DNA from: Azadirachta indica
Lineage: Eukaryota; Streptophyta; Magnoliopsida; Sapindales; Meliaceae
Length of the DNA stretch: 64,000 nucleotides
Assembly: GCA_022749755.1 (NCBI GenBank)
Contig: CM040441.1
Coordinates: forward strand, 17,857,475 to 17,921,474
Direction of reading: 5' to 3'
Shown here: piece by piece, positions 11,473-24,400 of the stretch
How positions within the stretch are numbered: position 1 is the first letter of the stretch
Layout of the letters: every line of letters begins with the position of its first letter
Notes under the pieces: generated by a model
What the model was told of the DNA's origin: nothing
The model's database searches: none
Seen by the model: the letters and a program-made list of their open reading frames with translations, nothing else
Position numbers and translations under genes: made by a program

Positions 11473-12205
11473 CTACTGCCTATACTGGAAGTTTTTGGAT
11501 AGATGTTGGAAAGTTGACTTACCTTGTAATGCAGTGCACTTTCTATAGATATGCCCAATACAACCACAACTGTAACAAAAATCTGGCAAAAGTTCATATA
11601 AAACAAATACGATATAAATCTCCTTATAACTAGCTAATTTAAGTTTAATGCTTCGTTTTAATGGTTTGGTAATGTCAATATTAAATTTGACTCTAAGACA
11701 TTTGCCGAAACGCTCTTCTGAAGTACCAGTATCCACTTCCTCAATCGTATTGATGATGTTTCCTAAAACATAACCCATTTCATTTGTCATACAGACTACC
11801 GGAATATCATGAAACTGCACCCAAAATGAAGTTCTAGAGAAGTCTGTTTTCGTAAGGTCATCTACCCCACTTGGCTCAGCCGACACAATTAGAGCCTTGT
11901 CAAAGTGCCAAGATCCCCTTACAAGGACTCGTTTTTTTATCTATAGAAGATTTAAAATGAAATATAAACTTCTTGTTGCCAAGACTCTCAATTTGAACCC
12001 CATGAATTGTTCTCCATATAAGTTGGATGGCTACCTTAAATCCCTCCTTGTTGACTAGCTTGTTTGACAGAATTTTCCCCAGCAAACATCCTTGAAGTCT
12101 TCTTTCCCCCGCTGGTTTGGCAGCTCCTTCAACTAACACCACTTCTTGCTCCTCCTCTGTCAAACAGAGTAAGTTACACAGGTGTATTAAGTCCTTCATT
12201 TCCAT
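11473..12205 (-). pseudogene. LINE ORF1 (gag-like, CCHC knuckle), frameshifted
   Basis: The first plausible Met is at 12205. The product resembles the plant LINE ORF1 (DUF4283-type) with a C-terminal zinc knuckle CYSCGCIGHIYRKC (C-x2-C-x4-H-x4-C) near 11540. The frame breaks at about 11886-11905, so ORF1 is split into two pieces. In the family it binds element RNA. The zinc-knuckle residues are all present. Confidence 0.85.
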
Positions 12206-12384
12206 TAATGTAGAGAACAGAAAATTATCAGAAAGAGTTGGTGAAAGATGGATAAGTTGACGACTAAAAAAAAGGAGAGGAAACAAAAAAGCACTCTCAA
12301 AGAGCGAAAGACACACGTATGTTAACGTGATCGAGATTCTACATTGCAAAGTGCTGCAGTGGTCTCAGTTTGCGAGAGAAGATT

Positions 12385-12398
12385 AACTTTCATTTTTA
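12385..12398. repeat. LINE target-site duplication, right copy
   Basis: AACTTTCATTTTTA is identical to the copy at 6394-6407 and lies at the element's 5' end. Confidence 0.9.
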
Positions 12399-15300
12399 AT
12401 TAAACATACTTAAATTGTAAATTAAAAGTAACATCTGAATTCCTAACATACTCTTAAGTGTAAACAAAAAAAATACCCACATGCATAACTTATTATTTGA
12501 ATCTTTAAATTATCCTCTGAAATCATGAACAAAATAAAATGTTTTCTACAATTAATCTTTAACCTTTATTCTGGGGTGGTTTCAAATATAGTAGTGGCAT
12601 TTTTAGTAAATTCAATGGTGCATTCAAAATCACTTGGATATTACTCAGAAAATTTCTAATGGTCCTTGTTTATGCTTTATTGCTACTAAATTAATGTCTT
12701 GTTTTACCTTCTCCATGAAATCATCTTCCAATAAACAAAGATACTTAGAGGGTTATTTTTTTTAAAGAAAAAAATTGAAAAAAAAAAAACTCAGTTTCCT
12801 CTCTAATTTGGTGTTAGCGGGTTTTGAATTCTAAACTTCTGATATTACCTCAAAAAATTTTACCCAACTAGCATCCAACCTTAAAGTATGTTCAACTAGC
12901 ATCCAACCTTAAAGTTACATACGTATTGGTTTGTTCTTACAAATGATTTCTCTTGTTGTGTTAAATCTCATTTTTAGCTTAAACATCTAAAAATCATTTG
13001 TTGATTGCTCCCAACCAAATTTCATACTAAGCCTACACTTTTGATCCAAATCACTCAAGCATTCTAAACTTGTATAACTTGTAATTATTTTAAAGCAAGA
13101 ATGAAATAGACAAACAAAAACAATTAGATGTCTGACTGTAAGCTTGTGATGATATAAAATAAAATAAAGAAATTAGGACATAAATTCACCATGAATGAAC
13201 CAAAAAATACATTTTTAAAGGTATAATATGTAATTATTAAAAGAGAAAATACCATTTTCCCCCAAATTTATTTCAATTTAATCACTTACCTCTCTAATAT
13301 TTAAAATTATCTTTCTGGTCTTTACCATCAAAACTTGATCTTGTCATTTGACATTTACCCCTAACTAAATTAAATTTGTATTAGCCTAAACCAGCCCAAC
13401 TTATTTTTTAAAAAAGAAAAAAGAAGATATTTGTAAATAATGGAGTTTGAATCTTGAACTACTAAGACTCAAAAATTTGATTCTTTAGCACTAAATTGAT
13501 TTAATCAATAATTAATCTTATATACACCATTTTATATTTATACACATTAGATGGATGATTAAATAAATAATGATGATAATAAAGTCATCTAATAAAATAT
13601 AAATTTAAATGAAAAAATAAAAAATTATTTAAACTTTTTGTAAAAACTAATGCAAAAAATATAAAAAATAAATAACTTCTTTTTATTAAGACTACAATTG
13701 CTTTTAATTTTTAGTTTTTAGAATAATTATTGAATAATATACTTTTAGATTATAACATTTGCAAAAAAGGTCTTATTCATAATCAGGCTTTACAAAATAT
13801 TGTATTCATAAATGACAAGAAATTTATATCTTATTATTTTTATTTTTATTTAATTTAATTATTATAATTAAAAAAAAAAATAAATTTATCTTATAAATTT
13901 AATTCTTTTATTGTTAGTAATTTTTAATTTGAAATTACTTTTTATTAAATAATTTTGTTTTAATTATTTGTTTGAACTTTTTGAAATTTGATATTTATTT
14001 AATTATCTATTTAATATATGCTCATAATAAATAATAGAGTGTAGATAATTTTTACTTATAATTGGTTTAGTTTAATAGTTAAAATTTAAATTTTAAAGAT
14101 TGAGGTCTAAGTTCAAACCCTTATAAACACAAATATTTTGTTTCTTATTTAAAAAAAATTGAGTTGGTTTAGATTATGGTTTAGACACAATTCAAAATTA
14201 ATTTAGTGTAAACATGTGACATCATCATTCTTACTTTTAGCTTGGTATTTTCCCTTGTTGAAAATATGGGAGTTATAAAAAAGATGCATTTTTAGAACAT
14301 GTATAATAGAAATTAGAAGAAAAATAATAAACATGCATAAATTATCCTTATTCTTCCTTTCTTTAATCTTTTGTTTTTTTTTATTATTATTTCATATGTA
14401 AGTGGAGGTGTGGATATGGAAGGAACTTGTTTACTTCTACAAAGATGGTGTTAAGAAGGATTTGTGACAAAAATGACTTCTGTCACTAAATCTTGATATA
14501 ATTCTATTAAGAAATTGCTCTCTAAAATTGGAGTTCACTTTAAAAAATTTTATGACAAAAGAATGTCAAAAAATTATGACATATTACTTGTGATAGAATG
14601 ACAAAAACTATTTAGCAATCAAATGATATTGTTTGGTGAATTTAAAAAGGTATCAACCATTGACAAAGGAATAAAAATGATGTCGTAATTTTCACGTTAC
14701 TACACATAAGTAAAATGACATTGTCAGATATTATTTTTGTTCAGCCAACAGAGTAAAACGATGTCGAATCTACGTCTTCATTGTTAACTTGAATTTGAAT
14801 TGTTTGATAGCATAACATTGGGATTTGTTATCAAACATTTCATTTTTGTAATTTCTTCTCTTATTGAATTAATTACACACATTTTCTTTTATTTGTAAAG
14901 TTCATTTGTACAATTTTATTATTTATGTTAGGTTGTACTTAGGTTTAAGTCATTGGTGAAAGTCCTAGTTCAATTTTGACGACGTTAATTTGGATTCAGT
15001 TCAATTTGATTTTTCGTGTTTTAGTTTTTTTTTGCCTCTTATTTTATTTTTAACTTTCACAAAACAATGTAGTTTTAATAATAAAATACATGTAAAAAAA
15101 TATTTTTGGTTCGATTTGAGTTTTTTGCACCAACACTAGAATAGAATCGAAAATTTTCTGTTTTTTAAAAATTACAACCAAATTTGGACCAAATACTATA
15201 AGAAGCTAAAACAAACCAATTAGTTTTGATTCGGTCTGATTCAATCTTCCAAATTTTAGTCTTTTTGTGTAGTCTTAATTTTAAAGTTATCTTTATAAAC

Positions 15301-18287
15301 TACTTGTAATCTCTATCTTGGTGGGTCATATGTTTTAGAGAGAACTGTCAGAAGAAGCAAGAAATTATGATGGAATTATTAATATTAATTATTTTAATAA
15401 TATTATTACTATTATTCATTATTTTAGTGATAATAATAATGTTATTAATGTATTTTAAATAAATATAATATAATATTTTTTTTTTACTAAATTAATTTTA
15501 AAAGGTTAACAGTGAGTTTTCCTAACTAAATATTGTTAAATAATGGAGTATAAGAATTATTAAATAATGGAGTATGATTTTAATCACCGGATATCTTTTA
15601 AATGTACTAACACTATGAATTTCAACAACTAAATAATGCTCCACATTTACATCTGAAAAAACTTCAATAAAAAAAAAACCTAACCGAAATATGTATGATA
15701 TGACTAGTTGAAAAATATAACATGACCCAAAATTTTGAAATAAGAACATATTTTCTATATTTAGCACTAGTAAATACTTAGAAAATCAAAATCTTATTAT
15801 TCCATCAATAGGCATGCTATTACCATAATTAACATGATTTTTCAAATTAATGTGAGGCTTAAAAATAAAAGGATAAATGATATTAGAACATTTATTTTAT
15901 TGCATAAATGACACTTACACCTTTACTTTAAAATAATTATCAAATATACTCTTTCTATCAATTTTTTTTTATTATTGTTAGAAAAAGATTAACATAATAA
16001 ATACATGTTAGAAAAGGGTGTTAAAGAACAAAGAAACCACAAATTTCTTCTTTTTTCTTCTTTTTCCAGATTCTTTTCTTCTTCTTCTATCTCTTTTTTC
16101 TTATTCTTCATTCTTCTTTCTTTCTGTTTCATTAGCAATTTCATCAAATACTCTTCTGAAAACATCCGCAACAATGCAACCTGGAAAATCTCCTTGTCAT
16201 TTTTTTAACAAAAAGCTCTCCAAAAAATCAAAAGAATCTGTAGATATTTATTATTTATGTGTTGGGTATATGTTGGGAAGCATTCCTAGATGATCTTTTT
16301 GCAAGCTTTCAGTCACTTTTCTAGTTTAATGTTGTTGACTTGATGCGTCATTTGATTACATTAATTCATATGATTACAAAAAGTAATAACAATAATGATG
16401 AATTTTCAATTTCGTGGGCCAAAGTTTTCTTCTATGATTCTCATTTAACTTATTTTTTCAATAAATATTATTACCATAGTTCACATAAAAATTCATAGAT
16501 ATAAAGATAACCATAAGCCAAAGTAGCACATATTGGATAATACTGGCGAATGGCTAAAATATAACATATTCTTATAAAAAATCACTGCCAACAAATTAAA
16601 AAAAATTCTAAAATTTTCTGGATTTATTGGCTTCAAATTTTCTTCTTCCTCTCCTTCAAACAAATTCTACATGCTTCTTCAAACTTTAATTGGCAGCAAT
16701 TTTGAAATGTGGAAGAAGAGATTGGAAGAAGAAACTGGAAGAAGATGATGTTGGGGGGGGGCTCAGTGTTGATCGTTGATGCAGAAAAAGGAAGCCAAAT
16801 TGGGAGAGGGTAGTGTCTCTGTGCGTTTGTGTATTGAATTAATGTGTAAATGAGTGCTTATTTGTTAGTGTAAAATAGTTGTATCATTGTTCTTTTGTCT
16901 CAGTAGTGTAAGCCTAATTTTTCACCTTCTAATTTGTACATAAATTTCATTTTTATCTTTACTATTACTTAATTCTTTTTCTTTGTTATAAGGGTATATT
17001 TATTATTTTCACCATTTTATAGGTGTTATTATTCCAATATCAACTCCTACATTTAATGAAAGGTAAAATTGTCATTATAATAGTTCATATCATTTTTTTT
17101 CTTAACAGTAACAATAAAAGTTGATATAAGAGATATGTTGGATAATTATTTTTAAAATGAGATTATAAATATTATTTATGCAATAAAATAGGAGTCTATG
17201 CATCATTTGTACAAAAGAACTATGGAGAAAATAAAGGTGAAAACAACAATATTGTTCGAGTTTCGTTTGAAATAATTGTAGACTGTGATTGTAGGTCATT
17301 CGTTAATTATGAACTCTAGCAGAAATTTTCAGAATAAGCACCAATTATTGCACCTCGGCCAGCAACTTCACAATAGTTATTTATTGGTTGAGGGGACGGA
17401 TGTGTAATTGTGGGAAAATATTTCATCCCCATGTAAGTTTAAAGAAAATGAGGGTGTTTATGTTAATTCGCTTTATGAATATTCGTGCGGGTGCGGGATT
17501 GGTGTTATGCCACGTGGGATACATCCATGATTTAAGCCGAGGAAAGCCCTCTTTATCAGGCTCGGAAAAGTGTAGCTTCACGTAACAAACGAAACGCTAA
17601 TGGCAACCAAAGGTTATATAGACGGAGATAATAACATTAATCTTCCCTGAAATAAATAACAAAATAAGATGTGATATTTTAATATTAACAATTTAATCCC
17701 CATCTCTTTTTCTAACATACTCATAAGTAGCATTTGTTTTTTCTATTTAAAGGTTGAACATGATTAAAATTTAAATTTGATTAAAATCTTAATCTAATTG
17801 ATAAATTTATTTTTTTACCTTACACATTTTAATATAAAGATTAATTTGTTTGTTTTTATTTTATAAAATAAAAAAATTGATATGTTGACATATATGATTT
17901 AAAAAATTTAATACTGATATATTTAGTTATTAATATATATAAATATTAAGAAATAAACTAATAATATTATTAATAAATAAAATATTTAATTTATTTAAAC
18001 GTTTAATTATTTAAATTTAAGTTAAAAGTTCTTTTAACTTAATTATATTAAATATTTTTAACAAATATTTAGATATAAGTTTAAAAATAAATAATTTTTA
18101 AATTTTTAAATAATTATATTTAAACTTCAGTTAAAAAATAAATATGTTCTAACCCTACTATTCTAGGAACTAAAATATTAATATTAAACTAATTATGCTC
18201 ATTTTTTAATTTTAAAAAGTAAAGGGATACAAATGTTATTATCCCATAGATTGAGCGGATAATTTGGAATTGAAGATCGTTACGTTA
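12399..18287. other. AT-rich gene-free region upstream of PWD
   Basis: No supported gene. Contents include a 23-bp direct duplication at 12865-12887/12893-12915, long AT-rich tracts (13500-14200, 17640-18200), a pyrimidine-rich TTCTT block at about 16030-16130, and a possible degenerate transposon section at 14450-14800 with repeated TGACAAAA and ATGACATT phrases. The patch at 17310-17610 has higher GC and an open frame (17388-17585 +), but I recognise no family in it. Frames at 15989-16293 are low-complexity. Confidence 0.5.
12865..12915. repeat. Short direct duplication (28-bp period)
   Basis: CAACTAGCATCCAACCTTAA followed by AGT occurs twice, at 12865 and 12893, separated by ATGTT. It is a simple local duplication. 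Confidence 0.85.
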
Positions 18288-18293
18288 CACGTG
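18288..18293. promoter_or_regulatory. G-box (CACGTG) upstream of PWD
   Basis: TTACACGTGGCGCG contains the palindromic CACGTG with the ACGTGGC extension typical of ABA- and light-responsive G-boxes. It lies about 110 bp before the PWD start codon. An AT-rich stretch (AATAAATAAATAAAAAA, about 18314-18331) could serve as the TATA region. The role is inferred from the motif only. Confidence 0.5.
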
Positions 18294-18330
18294 GCGCGTT
18301 GAATTGTTAAAAACAATAAATAAATAAAAA

Positions 18331-18486
18331 ATGCGAGCAAAGCAAAGCATCAATCTGCAGCTGAACTGCTCAGTCTCTTACTCTTACTATGCACTCCTGA
18401 TCGGATGGATTCTCAGCGTCTGCGTGTATTCGACTGTCCGACTACTTTCCTTCATAATCCAAAGCAATTCAGATTTCTACATGTAA
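18331..18486 (+). other. Upstream ORF overlapping the PWD start
   Basis: ATG at 18331 opens a 51-codon frame that ends with TAA at 18484-18486. It runs out of frame across the PWD initiation codon (18405). If transcription begins upstream of 18331, this overlapping uORF would lower PWD translation. If it begins after 18333, the uORF is not in the mRNA. The AT-rich run just before this ATG could be the TATA region, which favours a later start. No peptide family is recognised. Confidence 0.35.
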
Positions 18487-21400
18487 ATAAATTGTTATTC
18501 AATCGGAGGATGTCGTTTCCTCTTCAACGTTACCGTTCGAGGCAATCTCACAAACACTTGTCTGGCGTCGTTTTTGGCGCTTCTTCAACTGAAACAAGGT
18601 TTATTTTCTTTAACAAAATGTGTTTTCCGCTAATGTCAATGTTCTTAGCGGATAAGATTCCTTTTTTGTTGATTTTATGAAATTTAGAATGCAGTTTTTG
18701 TTACTTGTGATCCTAAATTAGTGTTGAAGGATAATTTAGTTTGTCTTCTATTACATTTAGATTCTTGATACATCTAATGTCTTAATTCATAAATATCCAG
18801 AAATAATTTGAGTATGATGTGTTCTGACTTTAGAAATGGGAAATGAGATGATTAATTTTGGTTTGTATGTGGTAGAGAGGAAGAGAAGAAGAAGATGAAA
18901 ATGAAACCAAAACCAGGTCGTGGCAAAGTTCGGCTTAATGTTAGATTAGATCACCAAGTTCAGTTTGGGGAGCATGTTGTGATTTTGGGGTCAGCAAAAG
19001 AGTTGGGATCATGGAAGAAGAATGTGACGATGAATTGGACTAAGAATGGATGGGTATGTGACTTAGAGTTGAAAGGGGGTGAGTCAGTTGAGTATAAGTT
19101 TGTGATTGTGAGGGATGATAAAAGGAAGGAATGGGAAGGTGGGGATAACCGGATCTGGAAACTTCCTGCAGGAGGGAGTTTTGAGATTGTTTGTCACTGG
19201 AATGAGACAGCTGAAGCTGTGGATCTCTTGCCTTTAGGATTGTTGGAGAATGAGGAGGATGCAGTTGAGAATGGATCTGCGGTAACTGCATCAGAAGCTC
19301 CACTGGAGGTGGAGGCAAGTCCTTTTGTTGGGCAATGGCAAGGTAAATCTGTCTCTTTTATGCGTTCAAATGAGCATCGGGATCGAGAAGTGGATGGGAA
19401 ATGGGATACATCAGGTCTTAAGGGGTTGGCTCTGAGGTTAGTTGAAGGTGATCAGAAAGCACGAAATTGGTGGCGAAAGGTAATGCATTTTATTATCTTC
19501 TCTTTTCTATTTATAGGAGATATTGCAGGAATTTTAGTTTCATTGTTCTTGGTATTTGGATAGTTGCTGGACTTCATGTAACTTATTATCTGCACAATTT
19601 AAATGTTCTTTTTCATCCTTTTGCTTGGATTTTTCTGTGTTTTGACAGAGAAGGCTAGTTATGGATTGGTTTGTCAGCATAATAGGTTGTATTTCCAAAA
19701 GCTTAAACATAGGTTCTACCATGCTCATGACGGTTTTTATTGGCAAATAAAATGCAATATCAAAAAGGATTGAAGAAATGCATTCTACAATGGATAAATG
19801 TGCCTTGAAGGGAAGCAGTGATTTTAATTTGTGCTGTTTTATTTCTTAATATTGCTGTGGTCTCTGTTAGTGGCAATGCACTCGTATTTATTTTTTTAAC
19901 ACTGGTGAAGTCTTTTTGAAGATTTCAATTGTTATAATTATGACATGCATCCTTTCTCATAAAAGCATTTCCTGGTTTTATAGGCTCATTTATTATTGGA
20001 TGCATACCTGCTCTATGTTGTAAGAAAACATAATGCTCATAGACCATTTTGTAAATGATCTTGCATACCTCTGTACATTACTGATGTGGCTGGTGAAACA
20101 GAATTGTGATGAGAACCCTCTGTAACTTGGTCTTATGAAACCATATCAATGGCTGCGTTGTTGATTCTACCGGTGCTAAATGTTGTTGGCAGGTGTATCC
20201 TAGTTGCCTGCATCTTTCTATGTTTTTGATTCTTTAGGAGGCAAGGCTCTTGATGCGTTGTTTCTGTGAGCATGGTTCTTCTATTTGTTAATTTTCCCCT
20301 TTGTTGCTGTAGTGCTGTTGGATATTTGACTCCTTTTAATTGTCTTTTCTTCTATGGTTTGTTATCTTAGATGCTTTCCCTTTTACTTTTCTGATTTTTT
20401 TTTTTTGGTAATGTATACATTAATGAGATGATCAATCTTCCAGCCCTGCCTTCCCCTCACTGCTGTTGCAGCACCGGAACAAAAGATAGAAATAAAATAA
20501 TCAATAAAATCTTGTTTGAGCTTTTAATTAACAATGTCTTATTTTTGCTTGGTGAAAGCTTGAAATAGTGTGTGAGCTAATAGTCGAGAATCTGCAAAGT
20601 GATGACCGGTTGGAGGCTCTCACATACTCTGCTATATATCTGAAGGTTTTTAGTTCTTAAGTCCATTTCTGTTTATTTCCATACATTGTTTCTTCCACCC
20701 CTTTTCTTAGATGTTTTTCATATGCAGTGGATAAACACAGGGCAAATTCCTTGCTTTGAAGATGGAGGTCATCATCGGCCGAACAGGCATGCTGAAATTT
20801 CAAGGCTGATATTTCGCGAGTTGGAACGAATCTCATGTAGGAAAGATACTTTGCCTCAGGTTGTCTACAGTGTTCTTTGACATGGATTGAAACAACCATA
20901 ATTTTCTGATCTCTCTTTCCCCACTTGTTGAAGCTTATATCTCATTTCATTGATTTTTTTTATTTAATATAACATTCTATATGAGTGCATTCGATACTAT
21001 ATTACATCAAATCAAATCAAACCCCACTGCAATAGAGCCAACACTTGTACTACCCCAAGAGACCTTATTCTAATGTGAATGGAATCTAAACTGTAGGGCA
21101 CTTCTACTACCCCAAGAGACCTTATTCTAACGTGAGTGGAATCTAAACCGTAGGGCACTTGTACTTCCCCAAGAGATCTTATTAGTTGAACCAATTTGTA
21201 TCCATGCAAACACACTGTTACAAACTTACAGATATAAATATTTGAGGTGAGGCCAAGGACTTTGAATTTCAGCAATTTTGAGTATGAAGAACTGTATACA
21301 GTTAATTTTTTTTAACCAAGACTTACAGTACCATGCTATATTGAAGTTTGAACTCCAGTCTACACTTGGACGCAAGAATTCCATCTATGCATGCTTAGCT

Positions 21401-24400
21401 AGATTGGGGTGACTTGTTTTTAATGTTCAACACAGACAAACCTAAGCTCAAAGTGTTTTCATATATTTATGGCAAATTTGCTCATATTTTTCATACAGAA
21501 TGCTATGTACACGCTCATCCTAACAGTTTTCAAAAACATCAATAACCTCCACTAAAGTGACAATTTTGACTCAAATCTTAGCTATTGTGGGAGATTTTTG
21601 ACAAAGTTCGACATTTACAGAGAAACTTTTTGAGAATTTTGAAACCATGGTGTCAACTTGTATTTAGGCCATAATGTAGGAAGGTCAACAATTTTTTTAC
21701 CTAAACCTTGATTTTGTTTGTTGATTAAGAAAGTTATGAGCTGTATGGGTGTCGTATCACCATTTGTGCTCTCTATTGAAAGACTAATCTTCAAATATTA
21801 GATTCTATCTACTAAAATGTAAAATCATAAAAAGTTGAGCAAATTAAGAATAGCGAGGATGTAGAAACAATGAAGGAGGAAGGAAGGTGTCATATACAGT
21901 ATCTTACTTGTAACTGTAAATCATGTTTCAACTTTTTTCTGTGTTTTCAGTGGTTCATTCATGCCATTTCAGTAATTGAAATGGAAGGATACCTTTTTTT
22001 TCTTCTTTTTTTTTTTCACTTTCATTTGTTTTTTTGACAAACTATCCTATATTTGCTTCTCTTAGTTACTTTATCTTTGTATGATGTTTAGGAAGTTCTT
22101 GTTATCCGAAAGATCCATCCATGCTTACCATCTTTTAAAGCCGAGTTTACCGCATCTGTTCCCCTAACTCGAATTAGAGATATTGCTCACCGAAATGATA
22201 TCCCTCATGACCTCAAGGTAAATACCTCATAAAGAAGCTGTTTTGAATTGGGTATTATTACTAACTTCTTACATTCAATGTAAGCAGATAAATTGTGTGG
22301 TAATAGTCTTTTATATTTCGTAATCCAGCAAGAAATTAAGCATACAATACAGAACAAGCTTCATCGTAATGCTGGGCCAGAAGATTTAGTTGCTACAGAA
22401 GCAATGCTTGCAAGAATTACCAAGAACCCTGGAGAATATAGCGAAGCATTTGTGGGGCAATTCAAGATTTTCCATCATGAACTCAAAGATTTCTTCAATG
22501 CTGGAAGGTTTGATTTATGACACTGTAAAAGTTGACGCATCTAAGCATTTTTTTTGTCAGATTTCTCTCCTTCAGTCTTGTCTACAATTTCCCTGTCTGC
22601 TTTTATTACTATAAATGATGAAATCATATAGGAGTTAGTAGCAGGCTATATATTTGCTGACATAGATTTCTCTGCAATTCTATTTAAGCTTTTTGATGTC
22701 AATTCAAAATGATCTTTGTCAAAATCTTAATTAAAGACCAGCATTACTAAAGAATCAGTTAACACTGTGAAGAGTCTGATTTTACCCATTGAAGCAGCTC
22801 TTACCTTGTTGGTCATGGTAACTTAAGAAACTACAAAATTGTTGGACGAAGGGTGAATTATGGGAGCCACCCAAATGGAACCAGTAATATTGAAATCAGC
22901 TGTGGTCCTATCATGAAAAGGAGGTTCATCTTTAAAGCAACTTATCTTACAAGTCAACTGTGTTCCCATGAACTTATGCTTAAACCATAATTCACAGAGC
23001 CAACCTTACATGATTTTATTACTCCTTTCAGGTAATCATATTTCACTAGCAAGTGTAATTCAAAATCATGTTAAACATTATATAAGCTTCTTTTGAATTC
23101 TTAAGTTTGGTTTCACAAATTGTTTCAACTACTGGATTTGTCAGAAAACTGTTCATGAAGGCTAAGAAGTGTTCCTACATACATCTTATTATAAATTTAG
23201 TATACCTTTAATGACAAGCATTTATGCCCTTGACTTGAAGAATTTAATCTAATTTTAAAATGATGCTTGTTTTTGGGTAGAACATATAGTAGACTACTTT
23301 CAATTTTTGTTGATTATACATCCATTTTACAATTTTGTGCTGTTATAGTCTTGCTGAGCAACTCGAGTCAATTCGAGAATCTTTGGACGAACGAGGTGCT
23401 TCAGTTCTTACATTGTTTTTGGAGAGCAAAAAGGTAGGCCGTTGCTTTTTATTTTATTTTTACTTTTTTATATTTATAGTTTTAACTGCGACTTATGTGG
23501 ATATGGGAATTAGAAAACTTTTAATGAAACCTGGATTATAAGATAAAAGGTTTTGGTTGGTGAAACCGTTTGACTCAAAAAGTTAAATTATTAGGTAGGG
23601 CCCAACAATAATATTAAGTCAAGTCTAACATTGCCTTTCATATGGAATGGAGATTCAATTTAGTATCGGATAGGATTGGAATGTCTGTGAATTCAATAAG
23701 ACCAAGACCAGGAATGGGAAATTTGATTTAAAAAATCACTAGGATGTATGTGAATTTGATGAGGTGGTGACTGGGAACCAAGAAATTTGATAGGTTTGAT
23801 TTCAAAATTGATTTGAGAAATAGTGAGCATATATGGGGTGACTATAGAACCAATTTCTGATACTGTGTTAGATAATCCGCTGGACCTGAAAACTAATTGA
23901 TTAGGTAGAGGCCCAACATTAGCATTAAGTCAAGTCTAATAATAAATTTAAAGTTGTTAAATTGACCAGCTTGTACACTAATTTTTTGTTGTTTCTACTG
24001 ATTATGATGTGACACATATGCAAAGAATGTTTATTATACTTGAAGTGTTGTCATTTAGAGAAGAAATTCCTTGGCACAATGTTACCATGCAAAGAATGCT
24101 TGTGAATACATCAGAGCTCTAAAGGGTGTTCCTTTGTAAGGGGTTCCTGTTACTTTCTTGTTTGTTGCACAGAACCTGAATCTCCTTAACTAGCCAATTC
24201 ATTATTCTATTAACTCTTGCACTGCCCTGGCACAACGCTAAAAACTATGGTTTCTTGCCACATTATGATATACTGCCATGGACCCCAGTTTCACACCTAC
24301 TTCTCTGATCCTTTGGCTTTTGCTTAACCATGTAAAGCAGCTAGAAAAATAACTTTCTATTGCCGTCCTACATTAGTTGTGCAAGATTACTTTTTGATGA

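Larger units (their letters stand above)
6408..12384 (-). mobile_element. Plant LINE (L1-type non-LTR retrotransposon), decayed
   Basis: A nearly full-length element of about 6.0 kb on the minus strand. Order from its 5' end (right): ORF1 with a CCHC zinc knuckle (11473-12205); ORF2 endonuclease (9840-10677); reverse transcriptase (about 8270-9229); spacer with zinc-binding-type RT tail fragments (about 7000-7700); RNase H-like domain (6514-6993); short 3' UTR ending in A's (T run at 6410-6417 on +). It is bounded by identical 14-bp duplications of AACTTTCATTTTTA. Many frameshifts and stops make it inactive, and the RT catalytic FADD is altered. Length, domain order and poly(A) fit target-primed reverse transcription. 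Confidence 0.93.

Noticed and set aside
15989..16293. Overlapping ORFs rich in Ser/Phe (+) or Lys/Glu (-)
   Set aside because: They come from a TTCTT-type pyrimidine tract; low complexity on both strands.
17388..17585. 65-codon + ORF upstream of PWD as a gene
   Set aside because: No recognisable family and no splice or promoter context; kept only as a note in the region entry.
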